A stretch of 64,000 nt of DNA from assembly GCA_913057775.1 (NCBI GenBank), contig CAJXOG010000005.1:62001-126000 (forward strand), read 5' to 3'. Source of the stretch: an uncultured Fodinibius sp. (GTDB lineage: Bacteria; Bacteroidota; Rhodothermia; Balneolales; Balneolaceae). Both the position numbers and the translations under genes were made by a program. Positions within the stretch are counted from its first letter, which is position 1; each line of letters starts with the position of its first letter. Under the pieces are notes generated by a model. The model was not told the DNA's origin. It was given only the letters and a program-made list of their open reading frames with translations, and searched no databases. Of the stretch, positions 54,920 through 63,006 are shown one piece after another.

Positions 54920-56290
54920 CTATTCCAATTCAATGTCTTTCGGATTCGTATTATGCTTGCCATACAGATACTCGACACGTGCAACCGCCGTATTCAGATC
55001 CACCAGCGCCTGCTGCTGTGCGAGTTCATAATCCAACAGTTTTCGTTGGAGCCGCAACAACTCCTCAAAATCCGTTGCAGATGTTGAATACTGCTCGGTC
55101 ATAATATCGATAGCCTGCTGGGTACGCTGAATCTGAATATCCTTATAGAGATTCAAGCGGCGCTGGCCGTCACGGTAATCCCGCATTGCTTTGTTGAGCT
55201 TCGTCAACAGTCGATTTTCGGTGGCCTGTTGACGATTCTGTACCGAACGCAATTGAATTTGGGCTTGCTTTTCCTTTGCCCTGTACTTCTTTCGATACAA
55301 GGGAATCTGAACACCCACACGAGCAAGAATAGCATCCTGTCCGTTATCAGTGAGTGCCATATTTCGTTCGCCGGTTATCATATAATCGACGCCAAAACCA
55401 AATTTCGGCATGCCTTCTTTTTGTGCGGCTTTAACAGAACTCCGCGCCGACGACGCTTCGAAATCGATTTTCGACAACTTCGGATTTTGTCGCATTGCCG
55501 CATGCTCCAATTCGCTCTTCGACATCTTGAGGTACTTTTCTTGTAAACTGTCCGGAGTTACAACCTTTGAATCGCCCTGCCGATTGAGCAGTTCATTAAA
55601 TTCCTGTAGAACAACCTGTCGATTGTCTTTTTGCAACTCCAGCCTCGACTTTAGATCCTCTTTCTCAATCTGGACCCGCAATACATCAGCTTGCCCAACC
55701 TGGTTGGTTTCATATTTCTGGATAGCCAACGATTCAAAAATTTCAAGGAGTTCAATATTCTCCTCCAGTATTCGGATAGCCTGTTCAATCTGATAAAGAT
55801 CGTACCAACTTTTCTGCACATCATAGAACAACTTATTTCGAACATCCTGGAATGCTTCAAATTTAGCCTTTGCTTGCTGAGTTGCCGCATTGCCTCGAGC
55901 ATTAAGCGTACCAAACCATGGAAACATTTGTGTGATCCCAAAACGAGCCTGCTGAGGACCAACTCGGGTCTCAATAGGATTGATAAAATACCCGAATGAT
56001 AATTCAGGATCGGGAAGCGTGCTCACTTGGGGTGACTGTTGCAACGCCGACAAATATTGGCGGTATTCTGCCTTAAGTCCCGGATTGTTTTGAGCAGCCT
56101 CTTGTAGGTACTGCCCAATCGGGGTAGCTTCGGCTTCTAACTGGTTATACTGGCCCCATGACAATGAGACCCAACTCATCAAAAAAGTTAAGCATAACAA
56201 AAGTCCCCGATTCAGCACTGCTCTATCGATCCATGCTGAATCGCCCCTCTTGAGAGGGGAATTTAGTTTTTTCCTGGTTAGAAATTTCAT
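54920..56290 (-). CDS. cusC: CusC-like TolC-family outer-membrane protein
   Basis: 456 residues. The TolC pattern is clear: repeated helical hairpins with NNPGLKAEYRQYLSALQQSPQVS and FGYFINPIETRVGP, QMFPWFGTLNARGNAA. It forms the outer-membrane exit of the CusCBA efflux system. The signal sequence (GLLLCLTFLMSWVSLSWG) begins only near residue 31; it is preceded by an unusual stretch, residues 10-32, encoded by nested inverted repeats, see the separate repeat entry. The start at 56290 is 13 bases after the CusA stop; a GTG near residue 24 is an alternative that would give a normal signal peptide. Confidence 0.9.
   Translation of the reverse strand: MKFLTRKKLNSPLKRGDSAWIDRAVLNRGLLLCLTFLMSWVSLSWGQYNQLEAEATPIGQYLQEAAQNNPGLKAEYRQYLSALQQSPQVSTLPDPELSFGYFINPIETRVGPQQARFGITQMFPWFGTLNARGNAATQQAKAKFEAFQDVRNKLFYDVQKSWYDLYQIEQAIRILEENIELLEIFESLAIQKYETNQVGQADVLRVQIEKEDLKSRLELQKDNRQVVLQEFNELLNRQGDSKVVTPDSLQEKYLKMSKSELEHAAMRQNPKLSKIDFEASSARSSVKAAQKEGMPKFGFGVDYMITGERNMALTDNGQDAILARVGVQIPLYRKKYRAKEKQAQIQLRSVQNRQQATENRLLTKLNKAMRDYRDGQRRLNLYKDIQIQRTQQAIDIMTEQYSTSATDFEELLRLQRKLLDYELAQQQALVDLNTAVARVEYLYGKHNTNPKDIELE
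56201..56266. repeat. in-frame palindromic repeat inside the cusC 5' end
   Basis: Two nested inverted repeats lie side by side: CGATTCAGCA (56208-56217) with TGCTGAATCG (56234-56243), and CCCCTCT-TG-AGAGGGG (56244-56259). Together about 60-66 bases, a multiple of three, and translated as SPLKRGD plus flanks. It resembles interspersed REP-like elements that insert in frame. No second copy was seen in this window. Confidence 0.5.
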
Positions 56291-56303
56291 GATTCTGAAT
56301 CTC

Positions 56304-59300
56304 TTAAGAGTTATCATTTAAAACCTCACTTCTTTCTGCCTGATGTTTCAGCTTCCACTCTTGCCACATGGCATAGAGTACTGGTACCACAAAGAGTGTG
56401 ATAATTTGCAAGAACATCCCACCCACACTGGGGATTGCCATCGGCACCATGATATCGGCGCCTCGTCCTGTAGAGGTAAGTACGGGAATCAGTGCCAATA
56501 TGGTTGTAGCTGTGGTCATCATTGTGGGACGAATACGTCGGCCGGCTGCCTCTTCCACGGCAGATTTTATCTCCTGTAATGTTCCGGGATTATCTCGATC
56601 AAAAACCTGATCCAGATAAGTAGCCATGACCACTCCTCCTTCAGCGGCAATTCCAAAGAGAGCAATAAAACCAACCCACACAGCAATACTCAGGTTTACG
56701 GTACCCATCTGGAACAGTTCACGTATATTGGTCCCAAACATGTTGAAATCCATAAACCAGCCCTGACCATATAACCAAACAAGAATAAATCCGCCGGCCC
56801 AAGCCACAAAAATGCTGCTAAAAATCATCATGGAGGTCGGCACCGACTTAAACTGGAAGTAGATAATCAGGAAAATAAGCAGCAGGGCGATGGGTAGAAT
56901 AATTGCCAGCCGCTTGGAAGCCCGTACCTGGTTTTCGTAATTGCCGGCAAACTCGTAGCTGATTCCCGGAGGTACGGTTAGATTTCCAGCGTCGATCTGC
57001 TCATTAAGATAACTTTGCGCATTCTCAACGGCATCGACCTCCGCTACCGAATCAATACTGTCAAAAATAACATAACCCACTAAAAAGGTATCCTCGCTTT
57101 TAATTGCCTGAGGACCCTGCCGATAGCGAATTTCGGCCAGCTGTCCCAGCGGTACCTGCGATCCTATATTCGTAGGCACCAGCATTCGCTTGATCTTCTC
57201 CGGATCGTCGCGCTGCTCCCTCGCATACCGCACCCGCACCGGATATCGTTCTCGTCCTTCTACAGTATTCGTTAGCTGAATGCCGCCCAGGGCCACTTCC
57301 AGATAATGCTGCACATCCCGCATCGACAATCCATAAAGCGCTATCTTTTCTCTTTTGACATCAATCTCAAGATAGGGCTTGCCCACTATTCGATCCGCAA
57401 AAACCGATGACGGCTTGATGCCCGGAACTTGCTTAAGCTGCTCCTCCAGACGTAGTCCAAAGTCTTCGATAGTCTGCAGATCCTGCCCCTTCACCTTAAT
57501 CCCCATCGGTGCCCGCATCCCCGACTGCAACATAATTTGCCGCGTCTGTATAGGCTGCAGTTTGGGCGCCGAAGTCGTACCCGGAATGTCAGCAGCTTTA
57601 ACGATTTCATCCCAAATATCATCGGGCGACTCAATGTGATCACGCCACTGCCGGTAATACTGACCATCGGAATCAGGAATAAGTTCTTCATTTTCATTTC
57701 GGACGAAATTACCTTCGGAATTTGTACGGAATCGCATGCGATGCCCGTCTTCGTCGGTTTTATACTCCGTTTTGTAGGTAATAATATTCTCAAACATGGA
57801 GATCGGAGCCGGATCCAAGGCTGATTCGGTGCGCCCCATCTTGCCTACAACAGTTTTTACCTCGGGAATGGAAGAAACGCGCATATCCAACTTCTGCATC
57901 ACATCTTTGGCCTCTTCAATGCCGGCATGGGGCATCGTGGTCGGCATCAACAGAAAAGAACCTTCGTCCAAAGGCGGCATAAACTCTTCGCCTAGTCCTG
58001 GGAAGGTAGCTTCGGCCGCCTGCCAAGCTGACGTTTCTTCGATATTGAGACCAACGGTGTTGAAACCACTGGAAACAAAACCGAATACCCCGGAGAATCC
58101 CAGCCATATAACCATGGCTAACACGATCAATGATGTCGGGATCGATAGAAAAAGTTTTTTATTGGTCAGACACCAATCCAAAATAGGGCGATAATAATAG
58201 ATTACCAGCCAGAAACTACCCATGATAACGGTAAGCAACAGTGCCACTGTGATAAAGTTTCCGGCAAAAGAAACGGCCGGCCCCAACGGCAGCCATTCGC
58301 TAGTTAGCAGCCACGCTATCCCTACTACAATCAGAGTCATATTCAACGTAGGCAACCAAAGTTGGTACCTTTTATCATTAACGAATAGTGACGCACCATT
58401 AATCAATCCAAATCCCAACAGTACTATACCAGCCCATGCCATTATACTAGTTGCAACAAACACTCCGCCCACAATTAGCAACCCATTCCACGCTATACGC
58501 ATAGAACGTTTTTTTATTTTGATGGAGAAAAACCAGTGTGCGAACGGGGGAATAAGCGTAATCACAATAATGATCGCTGCTACAAGTGCAAACGTTTTGG
58601 TAAAGGCCAATGGTCGAAATAGTTTTCCTTCGGCAGCCACCATCGTAAAGACTGGGAGAAAACTGACGATCGTCATAGTGATTGCCGTAATAATAGCATG
58701 GGCAACCTCACTGGTAGCCCGATATATGACCTCGAGCAGCGACTCATCTGGGTCAGCCCGATCCATATGCTGCAACATATTCTCCGAAAGCACAATCCCC
58801 ATATCCACAATGGTACCGATGGCAATAGCGATTCCCGACAGAGATACAATATTAGCATCCACTCCAGCCAGCTTCATGGCAATAAAGGTCATCAGCACAG
58901 CCACGGGAAGCATCGCCGAAATAAGAATTGATGTCCGCAGGTTGAGCACCATCACCACAATCACAATAATGGTGATCAATACCTCCAGAGAAAGCGCTTC
59001 TTCAAGGGTACCGAGCGTTTCCTGAATAAGTGTACTACGATCATAAAAAGGGACAATTGAAACTTTTGATTCCGTGCCGTCATCCAGAGTTTTAGAGGGG
59101 AGGCCCGGCTCAATTTCCTTGATCTTGGCTTTCACATTTTCGATCACCTGCATGGGATTGGCACCTTCGCGGGCAGTAACGACGGCTCCCACAACCTCGG
59201 CCCCACCCTTGTCCAGCGCACCGCGCCGCAGCGAGGGTCCCCGACTGACATTCGCAATTTCGCTAATACGCACAGGCGTATTGTCGACCACTTTAACCAC

Positions 59301-60092
59301 TGCCTGCTCGAGGTCTTCTATATTTTCGATATATCCGAGCCCCCGCACCAGGTATTCCACATTATTCATCTCGATCGTTCGCGCTCCGACCTCAGCGTTG
59401 CTTTCCTTCACGGCCTTGAATACCTCCGACATAGCAATACCATACTCTTGCATCTTCTCGGGATCTACGTCCACCTGATATTCGCTGACATATCCGCCAA
59501 TAGGAGCCACTTCCGCAACGCCTTCAACCGCAGACAACCCATATCCGACATAAAAATCCTGGATGCTCCGTAACTCTTGAAGATCCCATCCACCGGTAGC
59601 ATTGCCCTCACTATCTCGTCCTTCAAGTGTGTACCAGAAAATCTGGCCCAACCCGGTAGCATCAGGTCCCAGCGACGGTTGTACACCCTGCGGAAGCGTC
59701 CCCGATGGTAATGAATTCAGTTTTTCGAGGATACGTGATCGGCTCCAGTAGAAGTCAATATCTTCTTCAAAAATCACATAGATGCTTGATGTCCCCATCA
59801 TTGAACTGCTACGAACCGTCTTTACACCGGGCACGGTAAGCAGTTGTGTAGTGAGCGGATAGGTTATCTGATCTTCCACATCCTGTGGCGATCGTCCTGG
59901 CCAAGAGGTATAGACTATTTGCTGATTCTGTCCCAAGTTTGGGATAGCATCTACAGCAACAGGATCTTGCGGGAGCAAGTCGATATCCCAGCCGAAGGGC
60001 GCGGTGGCCATTCCCCAAGCTGTGAAACCGAGAAGTAGTAAAACAGCTATAAGCTTATTTTCGAGAAAAAAACGTATGATTTTATCGAGCAT
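56304..60092 (-). CDS. cusA: CusA-type heavy-metal RND efflux pump
   Basis: 1262 residues, longer than E. coli CusA (about 1050). It drives Cu+/Ag+ out using protons. Typical elements are the N-terminal helix and FGWDIDLLPQDPVAVDAIPN, the TM regions with GIAIAIGTIVDMGIVLSENMLQHM, the Met-rich QSGMRAPMGIKVKG and the C-terminal RPTMMTTATTILALIPVL. The extra length is mainly an inserted membrane stretch (about residues 520-640) before the second porter domain, a feature also seen in Bacteroidota relatives. Second gene of the metal operon. Confidence 0.95.
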   Translation of the reverse strand: MLDKIIRFFLENKLIAVLLLLGFTAWGMATAPFGWDIDLLPQDPVAVDAIPNLGQNQQIVYTSWPGRSPQDVEDQITYPLTTQLLTVPGVKTVRSSSMMGTSSIYVIFEEDIDFYWSRSRILEKLNSLPSGTLPQGVQPSLGPDATGLGQIFWYTLEGRDSEGNATGGWDLQELRSIQDFYVGYGLSAVEGVAEVAPIGGYVSEYQVDVDPEKMQEYGIAMSEVFKAVKESNAEVGARTIEMNNVEYLVRGLGYIENIEDLEQAVVKVVDNTPVRISEIANVSRGPSLRRGALDKGGAEVVGAVVTAREGANPMQVIENVKAKIKEIEPGLPSKTLDDGTESKVSIVPFYDRSTLIQETLGTLEEALSLEVLITIIVIVVMVLNLRTSILISAMLPVAVLMTFIAMKLAGVDANIVSLSGIAIAIGTIVDMGIVLSENMLQHMDRADPDESLLEVIYRATSEVAHAIITAITMTIVSFLPVFTMVAAEGKLFRPLAFTKTFALVAAIIIVITLIPPFAHWFFSIKIKKRSMRIAWNGLLIVGGVFVATSIMAWAGIVLLGFGLINGASLFVNDKRYQLWLPTLNMTLIVVGIAWLLTSEWLPLGPAVSFAGNFITVALLLTVIMGSFWLVIYYYRPILDWCLTNKKLFLSIPTSLIVLAMVIWLGFSGVFGFVSSGFNTVGLNIEETSAWQAAEATFPGLGEEFMPPLDEGSFLLMPTTMPHAGIEEAKDVMQKLDMRVSSIPEVKTVVGKMGRTESALDPAPISMFENIITYKTEYKTDEDGHRMRFRTNSEGNFVRNENEELIPDSDGQYYRQWRDHIESPDDIWDEIVKAADIPGTTSAPKLQPIQTRQIMLQSGMRAPMGIKVKGQDLQTIEDFGLRLEEQLKQVPGIKPSSVFADRIVGKPYLEIDVKREKIALYGLSMRDVQHYLEVALGGIQLTNTVEGRERYPVRVRYAREQRDDPEKIKRMLVPTNIGSQVPLGQLAEIRYRQGPQAIKSEDTFLVGYVIFDSIDSVAEVDAVENAQSYLNEQIDAGNLTVPPGISYEFAGNYENQVRASKRLAIILPIALLLIFLIIYFQFKSVPTSMMIFSSIFVAWAGGFILVWLYGQGWFMDFNMFGTNIRELFQMGTVNLSIAVWVGFIALFGIAAEGGVVMATYLDQVFDRDNPGTLQEIKSAVEEAAGRRIRPTMMTTATTILALIPVLTSTGRGADIMVPMAIPSVGGMFLQIITLFVVPVLYAMWQEWKLKHQAERSEVLNDNS

Positions 60093-60144
60093 GATTCATG
60101 CTGAATTAGCAATTAATTGTTCTTTGATGAGATAAAAGGGATAT

Positions 60145-60190
60145 GCAATACGTAACACGAGGAGAATTAGAAAATGGCAGTACGTATTGC
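60145..60190. promoter_or_regulatory. inverted repeat before cusA
   Basis: GCAATACGTA (60145-60154) and TACGTATTGC (60181-60190) are perfect 10-bp arms with a 26-base loop, in the 148-bp gap between the Cys/His-rich gene and cusA. It could be an attenuator, an mRNA processing site or an operator; on the minus strand a CCCTTTTAT run follows. Confidence 0.5.
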
Positions 60191-60240
60191 GTAATATTAA
60201 AGCCTTATATAAAACTCAGGCTAATAAGAAAGGAGAATCG

Positions 60241-60654
60241 CTAATTCAGAAAAACGCTATTCAGCAAAAAGATAGGGGGTGCGTATTGTTGTTGAACAGA
60301 TTGATCCTTAAAAATTTCAGAATCTTCGTCATCCGACAATGGAATGTTAAACTCATCAATCAAATCTGCAGCAAGAACAATTTTTGTATGCTGCAATACA
60401 GCCGGGATATCAGACTGTTCACTGTCTACCGCCTGCTCACAAAAAGACAGTACCATACAATCATCAGCATTATCTGTCTCTGGATGATTAGCCATCTCAG
60501 ACTGGTCACAACAATCATGCATAGTATTAGCATGATCATTTGTATCACAATGCAAGTTCATCGCCGCTGCTCCTGCAGGTAACAGTATGTTCCCCAAAAG
60601 CAGCAAAAGCGTAAAAACTGCTGCTATACGATATGTCTTTTTAAGTATTGTCAA
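60241..60654 (-). CDS. small exported Cys/His-rich protein of the copper operon
   Basis: 137 residues. The start is a TTG codon. Signal peptide: TYRIAAVFTLLLLLGNILLPAGAAA. The mature part is acidic and has clustered Cys and His (HCDTNDHANTMHDCCDQ then DDCMVLSFCEQ), which suggests metal binding, probably copper. No family is recognised. It heads the metal operon, 148 bases before cusA. It could sense or chelate periplasmic metal. An antisense frame in the same place is not supported. Confidence 0.75.
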   Translation of the reverse strand: MTILKKTYRIAAVFTLLLLLGNILLPAGAAAMNLHCDTNDHANTMHDCCDQSEMANHPETDNADDCMVLSFCEQAVDSEQSDIPAVLQHTKIVLAADLIDEFNIPLSDDEDSEIFKDQSVQQQYAPPIFLLNSVFLN

Positions 60655-60823
60655 CCGATATATATGTTTTAAAACTTAATTAATATAGGAAATTTTTTGT
60701 CAATCGTTCAATACGCAATAAAATCTATATTTTATGCATTCGGATAAAATAACCTTTTTAGAGTTTAAGAAATTCCTTTTACTTATTTGAGTTACCGGTA
60801 CTTCATTCTAGAAAATATTATCC

Positions 60824-61768
60824 ATGCGTATAGTTTCTCTACTACCCAGCACTACCGAAATCGTCACAGCACTCGGCAAAAAAGACGATCTTGTAGGTCG
60901 CTCTCATGAGTGTAATTATCCGGATGAAATTAATAACCTCCCCACTTTTACCGAGCCCAAATTTAATCCCGATGGCACTAGCTACGAAATCGATCAGCGG
61001 GTGAAAGCACTTTTGCAGGAAGGACTCTCAATATACCGTGTGGATGAAGAACAGCTGAAAACCTTGAACCCGGATATTATCCTAACGCAAGATCACTGCA
61101 AGGTGTGCGCGGCATCGTTTGATGAAGTACAAGAAGCAGTACAATCAACACTTGGAGCAAATATCGAAGTTGTTTCGGTATCTCCCACCGATTTGTCGAG
61201 CTGGGTGCAGTCAATTCGAACAATAGCAGAAGCCATTGATGCCGAAGAAGCTGCCGAGGAACTTACCCAACGCATGAAATCAGAACTGCAAGAGATCCAG
61301 AATAAAACTATAGAGCTTACCCCGCCAAATGTACTTTCTATCGAATGGATGGATCCGCTGATGACAGCCGGAAATTGGATTCCCGAGCTGGTACAAATTG
61401 CAGGCGGTATTCCGGTTGGATCTGAATCGGGCGCTCATTCTCCGGAAATATCATGGCAGAAAATACAACGGCTAAATCCCAATATTATCACGGTTATTCC
61501 CTGCGGGTATTCTGTTAGCCAGACCCTTTCGGAAATTTCAACACTTACTTCACGCAATGGATGGAGTCAACTCAACGCTGTACAAAATAAGCAGGTATAT
61601 ATTGCTGACGGTGACCACTATTTCAATCGACCCGGTCCTCGTCTGGTTGATTCAGCTCGTATCCTGGCCGAAATTATCCATCCGTCGCTATTCCGAAAAG
61701 AAGAGCATCCCGAGTGGATTAACATGGCCACCCATCAATTCCAGCAAAAGGTAACCTCATCTTTATGA
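60824..61768 (+). CDS. BtuF-like cobalamin-binding protein without signal peptide
   Basis: 314 residues, periplasmic-binding fold of the BtuF type. The N-terminus MRIVSLLPSTTEIVTALG has no signal peptide, unlike transport proteins; the first 15 residues form the first strand of the fold. DHCKVCAAS and SIEWMDPLMTAGNWIPELVQIAGG are family blocks. Related proteins of this kind occur without ABC genes. Its stop overlaps the SDR start (ATGA), so they are coupled. A role with cobalamin (needed by MetH) is possible; ligand not proven. Confidence 0.85.
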   Translation: MRIVSLLPSTTEIVTALGKKDDLVGRSHECNYPDEINNLPTFTEPKFNPDGTSYEIDQRVKALLQEGLSIYRVDEEQLKTLNPDIILTQDHCKVCAASFDEVQEAVQSTLGANIEVVSVSPTDLSSWVQSIRTIAEAIDAEEAAEELTQRMKSELQEIQNKTIELTPPNVLSIEWMDPLMTAGNWIPELVQIAGGIPVGSESGAHSPEISWQKIQRLNPNIITVIPCGYSVSQTLSEISTLTSRNGWSQLNAVQNKQVYIADGDHYFNRPGPRLVDSARILAEIIHPSLFRKEEHPEWINMATHQFQQKVTSSL

Positions 61769-62490
61769 AAAAGAAAATAGCTATTATTGGCGCCACTTCG
61801 GGTATTGGTCGGGCATTAACAGTGGAAATGCATAAACGAGGATTCATCGTGGGCGCCACGGGTCGACGAATCGAACGACTACAGGAATTGGAACAACAAC
61901 TCCAAACTCATATCCATACACAATTTATGGATGTTGTGGAGTTGGATGATGCCATTGATCAACTCGACCAGCTTAAAAAGGATATGGGCGGACTGGATAT
62001 TATCGTGGTCAATGCCGGGGTTTCAAACTATCAAAAAGAATCGGTAGGACGGCAAGCTGATCTACACGTAATCAATGTTAACGTCCGTGGTTTTGCAAAC
62101 CTGGCAAGCTATAGTTTCAATCTGTTTGAGGAGCAGGGGCACGGGCAGATCGTGGGAATCTCATCAGTAGCCGGGCTTTTTGGCTGGGGATTGAACATCC
62201 CTTATAACGCCTCCAAATCATTCATGAATACCTACCTGCAGGGATATCGACAAAAGGCTAATCACTCGGATGCCGATATTTCCGTATCCACCATTATGCC
62301 GGGCTTTGTAGAGTCGGAAATGACCGAGGGGAAAAGGGATCTGTTCTGGGTTCAAGAAACAGAAAAAGCAGCCAAACAAATTGCCGATGCTATTGAACGT
62401 AAAAAGCATGAAGCCTACATCACCAAACGATGGCGATTGGTGGGATGGTTTGTAAAACTTATCCCCAACTGGATGTGGAACCGGATGTAA
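61765..62490 (+). CDS. short-chain dehydrogenase/reductase
   Basis: 241 residues. Cofactor site AIIGATSGIGRALTVEM, NAGVSNY, catalytic ISSVAGLFG and YNASKSF (Tyr-X3-Lys), and GFVESEMTEG. It resembles the YqjQ/DltE-type SDRs that act on lipids or unknown carbonyls. The start overlaps the BtuF-like stop by four bases. Substrate unknown. Confidence 0.92.
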   Translation: MKKKIAIIGATSGIGRALTVEMHKRGFIVGATGRRIERLQELEQQLQTHIHTQFMDVVELDDAIDQLDQLKKDMGGLDIIVVNAGVSNYQKESVGRQADLHVINVNVRGFANLASYSFNLFEEQGHGQIVGISSVAGLFGWGLNIPYNASKSFMNTYLQGYRQKANHSDADISVSTIMPGFVESEMTEGKRDLFWVQETEKAAKQIADAIERKKHEAYITKRWRLVGWFVKLIPNWMWNRM

Positions 62491-62521
62491 TTCTAACCTT
62501 TAAATTTACTGTTTAAAAAAA

Positions 62522-62989
62522 GTGTCTAACTTAAGCGCCGGGATTCTGCTCTTCAACCGCAAACCTAGTTTAGAAATACTTTTAGCTCATCCGGGTGGAC
62601 CTTACTGGTGGGATAAAGATGAGGGGGCGTGGTCAATCCCAAAGGGAGAAGTTGATGAAGATGAAGACCTGCTGGATGCCGCCAAACGCGAATTCCAGGA
62701 AGAACTCGGATTCGTCCCTGAAGGAGAATTCATTAAGCTGGATTCGGTCAAACAGAAAGGCGGTAAAACCGTTTATTGCTGGGCCGTGGAATACCAAATT
62801 CCCGATGATTTTATTTTTGCTCCCAATGAGTTCGAAATAGAGTGGCCGCCAAACTCGGGAAAAACTGAACTATTCCCCGAGATCGATCGCATTGAATACT
62901 TTGGTGCTTTTGAAGCACGGAAGAAAATCAACCCGGCCCAACGTGAGTTTATCAGCCGCCTTATTGGTTACTTCAGTCAAAACCAATAA
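62522..62989 (+). CDS. Nudix hydrolase
   Basis: 155 residues. Nudix box GEVDEDEDLLDAAKREFQEELGF, preceded by GAWSIPKG, intact. The N-terminus SAGILLFNRKPSLEILLAHPGGPYWWDKDEG is typical of diadenosine polyphosphate- or NTP-cleaving members with relaxed specificity. The start is GTG. 31 bases after the SDR stop, so probably the last gene of this small operon; it converges with the serine hydrolase. Confidence 0.9.
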   Translation: MSNLSAGILLFNRKPSLEILLAHPGGPYWWDKDEGAWSIPKGEVDEDEDLLDAAKREFQEELGFVPEGEFIKLDSVKQKGGKTVYCWAVEYQIPDDFIFAPNEFEIEWPPNSGKTELFPEIDRIEYFGAFEARKKINPAQREFISRLIGYFSQNQ

Positions 62990-63006
62990 TTGGCTTACTG
63001 TTTAAA

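Noticed and set aside
58222-59025. 267-codon frame on the + strand
   Set aside because: It is antisense to cusA, has low-complexity Ile/Thr-rich translation with no domain, and no ribosome-binding site.
60187-60582. 131-codon + strand frame opposite the Cys/His-rich gene
   Set aside because: The minus-strand frame has a signal peptide and metal-binding pattern and lies in an operon; this one has none.
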